Positions 43,848 to 54,093 of a DNA stretch of 64,000 nt are shown here, piece after piece. Below the pieces are notes generated by a model. That model saw only the letters and a list, made by a program, of their open reading frames with translations. It had not been told where the DNA came from and searched no databases. The position numbers were made by a program, and so were the translations under genes. Every line of letters begins with the position of its first letter. The first letter of the stretch is position 1. The DNA lies in assembly GCA_030685235.1 (NCBI GenBank), contig MU839118.1, positions 124,001 to 188,000 on the forward strand. Reading direction: 5' to 3'. This stretch comes from Copromyces sp. CBS 386.78. Taxonomy: Eukaryota > Ascomycota > Sordariomycetes > Sordariales > Sordariaceae.

Positions 43848-46800
43848 GCTTTTATTCTGGATGGATAGATGGAGCTCGGTGGATGTCGGTCGTTGACGGG
43901 GTATCTTTAACCCCATCTGTGATTATCGGCGGTCTACACGAATGAATGACCAAGACCACGGTGGACGACGAGGGTGGACGACAGCATGACTACGACAAAG
44001 AGTTGTGTCATCCGGCTTTTTCCTCACGGGTCGTTTTCTCTACTCTACTCTACGACAACCCGGCCTCCTCCCCGGTCACCCTTTGCTTTTTACGAAGGGC
44101 GTTTCTTTTTCGGTCGGCAACATTGCTCTTCTTTCACAGATGGGCAGGCATCCCGACCTTTTCGCGCCTCTGCCTCAAGGTGCTTGCTTCTCTCGGTTTC
44201 TCTTCCGACGTTCTCATCTCCCCATCTCACGGCCTATCCTATCCTGGTTTTACGGATGTCGGCCGGCAGTCTGCTTATACATGGTAGCATAGCGGAACAT
44301 GGCATGGCATGGCACGGCTAGGTGTTGGACGGTACCTATTTTCGGCTCGGGGGTTTTGCTCTTTTGCGTTTTTTTTGCGGTTGGACTTTATAGATGGATG
44401 GATGGGTTGATATCAGGGCATGTCTTTCATAGAGGATGCTTCTCTTTTCTTTTCTTTTTCCTCTTTCTCTGGTTTCGTTTACTGGAACAACGCATGGATG
44501 GACGGATGGATGAACGGATGGGAAAATATGGATGGCTAAGGGTTGGTTGGCGTTGTTGGATTTTGTATTACTATGTATGGTATGGGATGAAACATGTACC
44601 TACCTATGTACCGTTACTGATTTCCCTCTCTGCCTTTTCACTCCACTTACTTGCCTAGGTATATGTCTCTGTTGGTTTTGTTGTTCAGGTCGCTTTCGAT
44701 GGACACAGCACGGACGGGTACCAGGAGGAATTCAGTTCTAACGACAAATGATGTTGGATGGGCGGGCAATCAGGACGGTTGGTTGGTTGTATTTTACGCT
44801 TCAGTTGCTTTCGTTTTGGCTGTTGGAATTGTCAGTCTTTGATGTTTCGAAGGTTCAGTTGGGTGCTCAATGCATCCATCCTCTGATGTTCACTTGAGAG
44901 GGCAGTCACGGATAACATACCTAGGCTAGGTAGGTACAGAGAGTCTATCACAAGGCAGTGGAGGTGCAAAAATGTTGTTGCCTCAGTCCATCCCGTCCAA
45001 GGCGCCGAGCGATCATTTTCATTCAGTTGTGAGTGATGCTGTTCTTTGTGCACTGCAGATGGCAGGTGCGATGTTGTACCGAGCGTCCGTCAAAATTTCC
45101 ACTTCTTTACTCGTACCTACGCTACCTAATGGGTCCCATTTCTGTCAGCTTCCAGCCTTCATTTATCCTTCCTTCCCTCACCCGGCTGATTATGTTAATG
45201 CGAACTTCCATTCCATTAGTTATGACCGATTCTCCCAATTCCAGCCCTGTCCTCTCGTCTTTTTCAGTCTTTGCCTACTCCGGGCTCCTCGGCATCCATC
45301 TTTCTTTTGAGTGCTCTGTTTCATTTTTGCCGACACTCCTCAGCTCTTTTCGTTCCCGCCCGTCTGCCTTTGTATCTCCTCGGTTTTAACCTTCTTCGTC
45401 TCACCAGATTATATTATTGTATTAGTTATGACCTTCAGCCCTCTCTGCTCTTCCCACTCGCAGCTTGTTCATTCCCCGAAGAAGGGGAAGATATCGTCAG
45501 ATCATCACCGCCACATTGCATATTCGAGACGCTCACCTCCCCTAATTTACTTCTGCATCAAAAGATTTCACTTATGCCTCTGCGATGCAGATGCAAGGAC
45601 GCCCGTCGGGTGGGCGTTGTCACTGTCGCCTTCAACACTCACTGGCGATGTTTGGACATGACATCGGGTGGCGGAAGCTGACAAAGCCATCTAGGTAGGT
45701 CTACCGGTATTTACCTGTTCATGGCTTGTTCGCTCGACGTCATACTATAACAAGGAGATGGGAGATATTGAGGCATGTTCCTCTCCTTCTTCTTCCGTGT
45801 CGTCCCTTTCACACTCGGCTTCATAACTTAGGTTTTCTCGGCTTGTTCAGTTACCTCGCCCTCTCCAGTCCTGTCACCTCAATCACTGAAAGCAAACGTC
45901 ACGGTTGTTCTTCTTGCTCTACTGCCACTCCGCGTTTCATGCTCTCTTGGTCCATTTCCTCTTCCTTCATTTGAGAGTCTAACTTGCCTGATCGGTCATT
46001 AGACTTAGAGCTTCGAGTGTCGCAGTCGTGTTGGTGACCGCCTCTACGAATCAAAGTCGCCGACCATCTATCTGCCTCTCCCTTTAACATAGCTCTTTTG
46101 GGCCCATCCTTGCATCCTTTCTTTTTGCTTGTTGAACATTTGTCTTCATCAATGTACCCACACAAGACACAACCACATTACGACGGCCGATAAACTTCGG
46201 GCAGCTCTTGGGGCCCGGTTGTCCGCGGGCCCGTCTTTTGGATGTGGCACGATCCACTGATCTGGGGCAGGTGGAAATTGGAGAAAACTGAAAAGTCCAG
46301 AGCCCCCGTATTCTTTCCTTTTCCCTTCCCTAGCGCCATCGATATTAGGTAGCCGTGCCTCCGTGCGTAGTGCGTACCTACCTTGGCGGATGCGGTCCAC
46401 TATCATCAACAACCGCGATCATGATCTTCTTTGTGCGCTTTCTTTCCGTTCCTCTGCCTGTCCTTGTTGTTTTTCTTTCTGTGCCTGTCCTTGTACCTGT
46501 CCTTGTACCTTGCACAATGTTGGCACAACGCTCGCCACGGAGCGGGACCCGTGCACGACGGGATCTCAATTCCCGAACCGTTGCGGCGCTGGGGACTCTT
46601 GGTAAAACCCGAGATTAATATTCCGCTACGGGGCATCCGCTTTTTTCTTCTGCTTGTGCTCGGTTAAAAAGCCCAGGACGGGACCGGGTGCCTGGAATTT
46701 GTAGTATCCACATGGAAATGACGGAACTCGTGGAAAACTCATGCCCGCTGCAACTCGGGCCGATCCCCACGATATTCAGCCCAAGCCGTTTTCGGGATGC

Positions 46801-47549
46801 TGCTCCGAAATTTTCAGGGCTCTTTCTGGGGTCGATTTTTAGAGGATCCAGTGGTCTCCAGCGGTCCCCAGAAGCTCCGCTTTGCTGATTTCCGTTGCCT
46901 CTGATATCCGACGGGAGATATGTACACGCAGATACTGTACAACCTTCCCTTACAACCGCGACATCATCGGCATGTCAATCGCATGTGCCGACGCGGCGAC
47001 GGTTCGGACGGGTGATTTCGACAAACATGTCGATGGAAGAAAGCTACGAAATCCTCCGACCGATCCGAACGAGGACTTGGAGCCGAACCGAGGGACACTT
47101 GGCTTGGCGATTCACTCGCACGAAGGGAATATCTCATAGCTGATGCTTGTTAAGGTATGTATGTACCTGAACGAGATGGTTGCGGTTGTACACTACCAGA
47201 GGGAGGCCCGCTGACAGAAAGCTGAAGGGCAGACTCGTGAGATGCTCTTGGCACACTTGCTCGCTACCGCTAGGGCGTCGTTCTCAAAAGGTTTGGTGGG
47301 GATGGCGCTAACCCATCGGAGCTTTAGCTGAGAGGCTTGGTACCGACCTGCTGTATGGTGGTACCAGTGTAGCACTGCATGAGGCTGCATTATGCGTGTG
47401 ATGGATGATCAAACAGGATCACTGCAAACACCATGTCAGTGCTAGATTTGTCAATGGTCCAGACTTTGTCGGACTGGGCTCCGAACTACGTCACAGGTAT
47501 GATCACGATAATATGGAGGGCAAGTGTCTCGCTCGCAGAGATGGTGGTG
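43848..47549. other. Long gene-free stretch
   Basis: There are 3.7 kb with no gene I can support. The DNA is pyrimidine-rich on the plus strand in many places and has TGGATGGA repeats near 44390-44525 and a TGCCTGTCCTTG/TACCTGTCCTTG repeat near 46450-46515. It probably contains the 3' UTR of the RING gene. Open frames are short and overlap in several frames. Confidence 0.5.
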
Positions 47550-47551
47550 TA

Positions 47552-47793
47552 CCGTAAAAGCTCGCGAAACTGGCCAAAAGCTTTTCCTGTTTTTCTGGCA
47601 GATAAGCACAGGGAGCTGGCAGACTCAGCCCGCTTCCTGTACATGTAAATGTATGTGAGTTAACGTGGAGGGCAATATCCTTCAGTTTTCCCTAACTAGG
47701 CAGATGCATTTGCTGGTGTATGTTGGCTTACTGGGCCGTACATCTGCCAGAAAAACAGGAAAAGCTTTTGGCCAGTTTCGCGAGCTTTTACGG
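47552..47793. mobile_element. MITE with perfect 52-bp inverted repeats and TA duplication
   Basis: Positions 47550-47603 and 47742-47795 are perfect inverted copies over 54 bp, including the flanking TA on each side. The element proper therefore starts and ends with CCGTAAAAGCTCGCGAAACT and is 242 bp long, with a 138-bp centre. There is no open frame inside. Perfect arms and a TA target duplication point to a recently inserted non-autonomous Tc1/mariner-type element. Confidence 0.85.
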
Positions 47794-47944
47794 TATAGCA
47801 TCCTCACCGCTGTTAAGGTCCAGTTCGGATCGCTTCAGCCCAGTTGCAATCATTGCCCTCCACCTTAACACACACACACATTACTACCTCTATGCAGGAA
47901 GCCGGACGTGAGCCTTACAGGACTGTGCTTATTCTGCCCAAATA

Positions 47945-48070
47945 GGTAACCTGGTTTTCTGGCAGTAGAGGTTTGCCAATCTGGGAAGTTTATACGGTAG
48001 GGTATGAAATGTTGCAAGTTTTTCCTGCGATGCTTACTGCCAGACTGGTGGAAATGGCAAAGTTACCTAA
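47945..48070. repeat. Imperfect inverted repeat, probable older MITE
   Basis: TAGGTAAC...CTGGCAGTA near 47945-47970 is mirrored by TACTGCCAG...GTTACCTA near 48036-48070. Flanking TA dinucleotides are again present. It shares CTGGCAG/CTGCCAG motifs with the perfect element just upstream and GCAGTA motifs with the one at 26.6 kb, so these may be one superfamily. Confidence 0.45.
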
Positions 48071-48384
48071 CGCAGTAAGAAACCTTCTCATAACGAACGC
48101 AACGCAGTAGGAACGATGGTTAAGGGGGCTTAGCATGCCTAAATGCTGCCTTACTGTGCAGGGTAGGTATACAGCTGCACACCATGCACGGTAAGGAGCG
48201 CTTTAGTGCAACTGGCGGGGTGCATCGAATGTTTTGTTGGAACTTCGGATGGTCCACTGTCGCGGAGTCAGCAACATGCGTTGAACCGACTGACAAGACT
48301 TCTCTCGAGAGAGGTTTTAAACCTCATCTTTGGCATCCATCCGAAAGAGATCCTTTGTGTTGTGACTTCTGCAAACGTCACAAG

Positions 48385-49764
48385 ATGTTGCTCAAAACCG
48401 CTTCCACGCTGCTATGCCTCCTCACCCTCGCGGGTGAGGCTATCGCCGGGGTTCACTCTAAGCCCAGTGCGCAGATTGCCAATATCATCAAGCAGGCCAA
48501 GAAAGGTAAAGGGGGTCCTTGGCTACCGTATTTGATGACTTTGAAATGGTCATGATTTGCTAACAGGCTGGACAGATGGTATCGACTTGGAAGCACTTCC
48601 CTTCGCCCAAGCCGCCTTCCGCTCCATTGAGGAGATCAAGGAAGCTGCCCAGAGTCAGACTCGTTACGACTTTCGCAATGCCTCAAGGATTGACGTTCAT
48701 GTCCATGCCGTTCCCAGTTTCTACTATGACTTGGTTCCCTCGACCTCAGGCGGTCCTACTCCCGAGTGGAGTGTCCAGGCGCATCTACAGTTCATGGCAG
48801 ACCATGGTGAGTTGTCTTCGGAGAAGCCCTGAGTTGTGACATAGTGAGACTAATAACGCTTTTCTCAGACATTTCCCGTAGCATTATCTCCATGTCAACA
48901 CCTGGTGCTATGGTCTTCTACGGAAATGAAGCATATACCGCTGGTCTTGCTCGCCTGCTGAACGAGTGGCTCGCTGAGCTCAAGCAAAGTTTTCCCGATC
49001 GGTTCGGCTTTTATGCTGTCATGCCCCTACCTTACAACACCGCCGCCCTCAAAGAAGCTCAATACGCCCTCTCGTCACTTGGTGCCCTCGGCCTTGGCCT
49101 GCTCACCAATCACGAAGGCTACTACCTTGGTAACGCTGCTCTGGCACCCTTCTTCGAGGCTCTCAACAACACTGTTCCCGGCGGCCCGCACGTCTGCTTC
49201 GTTCACCCAACCGATCCTTTGATGCGCGTTGATAACGGTTCCTCTATCATTGTGGCAAACCCAACCACATACGCCACGGGCTTTGTCGAGTTCTACTTTG
49301 AGACAGCTCGGGCTCTGATGGATCTTGTCCTCAGTCAAACACTGATCAAGTACACGAACGTCAGGTGGCAGATTTCTCATGTGGGAGGGGCGTTCCCAGC
49401 CATTGAGGATCGATTCCTGAAGAGGAGCCCGGCGTTGGAGAAGCTGGCCAAGCAGGCTTTGAACTCCAGAGTCTGGTATGACAGCGCCGGCCCGACTTAC
49501 TTTGCTCAGGTCAAGGGGCTGTTGGGCTACGGTGTCCCTAGTTCCCAGCTGGTCTTTGGCAGTGTAAGTCTTCCAGTTCCCTGTGATGATTGTGCGAGGA
49601 GGACACATGCTAACTCTTGGGTCGTTCAGGACTTTCCGTACTCGCAGTTTCCCTATGATGCTGCTGCGCAGGCCATCGTCGATGCCGACTTCCTCACCCA
49701 GCTGGAGAAGACGGCGCTGTTTGAGACCAATGCGGAGGATATGTTTGGAGTGCACTTCCAGTAA
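48385..49764 (+). CDS. Secreted amidohydrolase-family decarboxylase-like enzyme
   Basis: Four exons, 48385-48505, 48567-48806, 48869-49563 and 49630-49764, give 396 residues. The family (amidohydrolase 2, including ACMSD, gamma-resorcylate and 6-methylsalicylate decarboxylases) uses one metal ion in a TIM barrel to remove carboxyl groups from aromatic acids. Seen: IDVHVHAVP with metal ligands His85 and His87, TNHEGYYLG, VCFVHPTDP, WQISHVGGAFP, and SDFPYSQFP, whose Asp is created at the last splice junction. Residues 1-21 (MLLKTASTLLCLLTLAGEAIA) form a signal peptide, so the enzyme should enter the secretory path, unusual for this mostly cytosolic family. The frame is open upstream to 48184, but that part has no homologue-like features. 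Intron 3 is 66 nt and free of stops. Confidence 0.9.
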
Positions 49765-50081
49765 CGGGCACAACCACTGAGAATTTTCACTTTGAAGAGA
49801 AATTAGCACTTGTTATGCATGCACAGAGACCACCTTTTGTGACCAATACGTTGATTGCTACCCAGAGGCTTCCATCTTTTCCCCTTATCTCTTCACCTTG
49901 CCACATTCCTTCCTATTTCTTTTTTTTCCATCCGCAACCCGCGACCTTACAAGCCACACCTTCCATTCCCACAGTCACTAGTGCCAGTCGGAAACGTTCC
50001 AATCCATCATAGCGGCTTACCTCCTACCTTCGCCTTACGACTAGGAATCCATCTTCCGCCTGGCCGGCTATTCTTCCATGT

Positions 50082-51081
50082 CTAACGCGGTGGTTGCCAA
50101 GGAGATGATCGGGCAATCTCTCGTATTCCCGGGGCATCCGCAATGTCCAAGTAATTTGGTCTTGATCTACGCGGTGCGCTACTGAATCTGTAGTTGGCCT
50201 TGTTACTCAGGTCATCCGGGTAGATGGGAATAGTGATGTCCTCAACGCCCGAAATATCAGAAAGGAGTAGACGTGCTGTATCTCTTGTCTGAGGCGACGA
50301 CAGCCCTGGGTCCGAAGGTCTCGCAAGCGGCTGATTGAGGTTGTTGTTACGGCGTGGCCGATAGCCTGACTCGGGGTCGAACTGAGATCTTATGGCAGCC
50401 ACCCTGCTTGGCACGATCGGACATGGAGGGTCTAAACTTGGGTCTAACATCACGTCAGTAAACGCCCTATTCCAACCGCCGTTGCCGTATCGTTGCCCGT
50501 CCTCCATCCATAAGTCTATGGTCCTAAGACGACTCGACACCTGGTTGGGGCGTCGAAGGACTGCTTGGAGCTCTCTCTCTAGCTTGTTCTTGCTCCAAAC
50601 ACGCTCGGCATGGGACTCGCTGGAGGATGTCCATGTCAGCATACCACCTTTTACGGGAGGAACTATTACGGACAACTCACCTGCCCAAAATGGCTCTGAA
50701 ATACCCGACGTACTCGGCAAACTCGGCCAAAGTCATTTTGACGCTCCAGAGCACGCTCATGTTTTCGTCTTTTTCGTCTTCTCTACTACATGGCTCTCGG
50801 TCGCCAAAGTACCCAAGAGCATGGAGTGCTGTATCAAGCCGAGAGAGCTCCAACATGCCGTACGCCAGCACGACCAGCAAGTGATGGACCTCCACCATCT
50901 CCCTCCTCTCCCGGGGTATTTCTTGGAGATGATCACCACTCAGTGTCCTCTCGAGCTCCCTGAGAACTCTCGGGATATCCTCGACCAGGGCGGAGAGGTT
51001 CGATGGTACCTCGAGGACGAGGATGGGAACTAACCCGCTGCAGCTGGTCATTAGACCGGTGAGTGCTTCCTGGAACTCCAT
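50082..51081 (-). CDS. Conserved-looking protein of unknown function
   Basis: Two exons, 51081-50681 and 50619-50082, give 312 residues. The 61-nt intron has a GTGAGT donor, a GCTGACA branch site and a ctccag acceptor. The first 130 residues appear ordered and helical: MEFQEALTGLMTSCSGLVPIL, LSALVEDIPRVLRELERTLS, then ERREMVEVHHLLVVLAYGML and MTLAEFAEYVGYFRAIL. The second half is polar and Pro/Arg/Asn-rich, ending with a short conserved-looking IPIYPDDLSNKANYRF segment. No signal peptide or enzyme motif was seen. I do not recognise the family. The start is the first ATG in the frame (aaaaATGGA). It converges with the amidohydrolase gene, leaving about 320 bp between stops. Confidence 0.7.
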
Positions 51082-54000
51082 TTTTTCTCCTTCTGTTTTC
51101 GCTGCTTCTTTCCCGTTTTTGTGCTTGAGTACTTCTTTCGGCTTGTTCAAGTTGGCTGAACAGTTGATGGTAGAACGACTGGATTTTTTCTCAGGTACTC
51201 CATGGCGAGTTGAGCTGGGCGCGGTATTTGAGCAACTAAGTCGGCCATTTTCGAGTTTTTGAGATTCACTTCACCGGACCTGGCTACCTTACCTGAGTCA
51301 CGAATGGGTTGGTGAATAGGTCGTGGCATCTGAGCTCCCTCCCCTGTCATCCGAGTTGTTTTGACGCTCAGTGAAGAGGAGTGTCACGAACTTGGTAAAC
51401 CTGCGCTTTTCATGGTCGTTGTGGGTGAATATCCCACCCAGCAGCCCCAGTGACGTGCAAGTGCAAGTGCGTACGCGAACAGGCTGGCTGGCTATCGGAT
51501 CAAACACTTGGGTCTATTGTCTCGTCGTTTAGGTGTTACAGCTGCTGGCCGGTTACGTCTTTGGGTGTTTGTTTGGTACTGATCTCGTCCTACTACACTA
51601 CTGTGAGCAATGAAGTTGAGAGGGAAAGGGCTGATTCATCTGGCTCATTGCCATGATTCTGAACTTATTGGGATGCGTTTATTGCTAACCACGGTATGTC
51701 TCATGGTAAACTTTCTGTTCTATCCACCCATTCTTTCCTGCCTCATCCCCTACTCTGGGATAAGATCTGATCAGGCCCTGTGGTCCATGAGACAAGTCGA
51801 GCGGCAGCAATTTCTTCCAACAGCTTTCATGATGAAAAGCATTGAAGCCAAAGCTCGATCCTTGATACATTGGTCCAAGTATTGGAGTCATCAGTGAGCC
51901 GATGCAATATGCAGTTTTCCGTGCGCCTGGTAACTCCAGTCACGCAGTACGGCCACATTCGACGGATGCAACCCGCCATTATATGCTCCGAGCACCCACC
52001 AGAGATTGAGCAAGACGTGAAGAAGTGGTCTGCTGTGGAGAGAGAGCGAAACCAGCCAAAAGAATGAGTGGGAGGCCCGGAAATACACGCTCTCGTCCAG
52101 GACAAATCACCTTCGACCTCAGGCGAGCCAGACAACCATTACTGGGAATCTGGGAACTAAAACCGTTCAACAAGAATAACCGTAACAGAACGGCGATATC
52201 CGTTGCCCCTAAAATAACCGTTCAGCTCGGAAAAACCGTTCTAAGTAGGGTAGGCTCTCATTGGCCAAAAGAAAACTGGGGCGCCATGTGCGATAGGCGG
52301 GAGCTAAAAGAGTTAAAGAAACTTCCCTTTTGGGAAGGGGCGATGAAAGAAAGATGGTTGGAAGGTACAATGAGAGAAAGAAGGAGAGAAAAAAGGATGA
52401 CGTTAACCAAGGTTGGAGACGGAGTTCAAAATTCCCAAGTCCCATCGACTCCCCAACTCTCCCAACTTCATCCTTTTTATTAATGATAATAATAATAATA
52501 ACAACGACAACTATCATATTACAAGGTATGGCTGCATCCCCATTTTTATTTCGTTAACTAACTTCTATAGCGACAACGACGATGATGACGATAACGATGA
52601 TAACGATAACAACGATAACGATAGTAGTGGTTTGACTTAGGTGGGCGACGAAGATTGGGCGACGAAAATTAGGCGACGAAAACTTAGGAAGGCAATGGTT
52701 GTAAAAGGGAAGCGACGAGCTAGATATCTTCGTAATATAAAAAAGAAAAAGGCAAGAGCTCCCATTCCCAAACCAAACTAACCAATCAGAGGTTAAGGAT
52801 CCGCTTAGAACGGTTATTCTGAGCTGAACGGTTTTCTTGAGCAGAATGGTTATTTTAAAACAATGTATTTGCTTATAACGAACCGCACCACGCTGGTACC
52901 GTTACCTGCACCCCCCAGATTACCAGCAATGACCAGAACCATAATAACATCGCCGTTAACACCAAGAGACGATACTCTTTCCTCTCATTACTTTCATTCA
53001 TTTCGATTTCTCTTCAGGCCATTGGTAGTCCCCAATAGCTGTTTACAGCCCGGCGAACTCGTTGGTGTCTTGTCAATTTCCCGTCGACATCGTGCTCTGG
53101 AGTTCACGTTTATTGATCCTGGCATTCCTGGGCGAGACACGACATTGCGCCCCTTCCCAGCTGCCAAACAACCAGAGCATCCATTATTCACTCACGTTTC
53201 TCGACTGGCGACGACTTTCTTCCTGCGGCTCTGTGGGACGTGCAGCCAGGTGGAAGGCATGCCCTGCAGGCAGGTTGGTCGTGGTGCATATGCCCGTTGA
53301 CCCCAACACCCTGATTTGTTTCTGGACTTTTTTCTTCTTCTCCTCTTCTCCTCTCTTGGTACATCCTTTTTCCACGTCTTTCGGCAACTTCATGGGTTTT
53401 GCCTTTTTCGCCATTATCATCATTCATCTCTAGGCCGCGGTCAACCGTACGTGAGGCAGGACAAGGCAGACTTGCATCGATCCCTAACACAAGGCAGACC
53501 CAACCAGAGCAAACTAGTGCATCTTTGATACCTAGGCAAACAATCCATTCCCCAAGTCCGCCTTGTCTGACAAACAAACCAACCTAACATTTAGCCTTAG
53601 ACTCAGGACTGGTGTATGCCTCCCCAATCGATCGGGCCATCGAAACACCCCAGATTCTCGTCGTTGGGCCTCCCGCGGGGAGTTCGTTGGCAAGCCTACA
53701 ACCAATCAACCAGAACTATCCAGTGAGCGTACAATCCTATACTGCTAGTCTGCAGTTCGGCCAGCGAATAATTGGTCTTGTACTACGAGCGAACATCTCT
53801 TACACCTTTGAACTCAACGACCGTGTGCCTCCGACGGGATTACAGCAGCATTATCCAGCAAAGCCTTACAGCTTGTTGTTGTAGTCCTGTATCACTCCGA
53901 GTGGTCCCTCGACAGCGAAGCCCAACGAGCGAAAACAACAAGGGGGTTGGAGCATCCTGACGAACAGGCTACTCGCCCTTATATACGCCATGGTCCGACT

Positions 54001-54093
54001 AAAGTTCTTTGAAGACGACTATCCCCTTTAGGACCGTACTGTTTTTCAAGGAACCAACATATCTCGAAGCAAGAACGGCAATACATACACGTC
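51082..54093. other. Gene-free stretch with an inverted-repeat element
   Basis: There are 3 kb without a supported gene. The central part (about 52.2-52.9 kb) is a probable transposon, listed separately. The stretch from 52900 to 54093 is probably promoter and leader of the CCCH gene plus unique spacer. Open frames here lack conserved features. Confidence 0.45.
52208..52860. mobile_element. Probable non-autonomous DNA transposon with complex inverted ends
   Basis: The left arm (about 52208-52264: TAAAATAACCGTTCAGCTC, then AACCGTTCTAAG, then CTCATTGG) recurs in inverted orientation at about 52781-52860, with an extra AACCGTTCAGCTCA-like unit in the right arm. Several more AACCGTT/AACGG copies lie just outside, near 52158-52190, so the true ends may be further out. 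The interior has an AT-rich simple repeat (ATA, then GATAAC units, about 52480-52625) and three GGCGACGAA units at about 52645-52685. No open frame. Target duplication not found. Confidence 0.5.

Noticed and set aside
44972..45681. Several overlapping plus-strand frames of 110-136 codons
   Set aside because: Three frames are open together in pyrimidine-rich DNA, typical of non-coding sequence.
48184..48384. In-frame extension upstream of the amidohydrolase
   Set aside because: Starting at 48184 would bury the signal peptide 67 residues inside. The ATG at 48385 gives a normal secreted protein.
52863..53300. 145-codon plus-strand frame
   Set aside because: It starts inside the right arm of a transposon-like repeat and shows no coding features.
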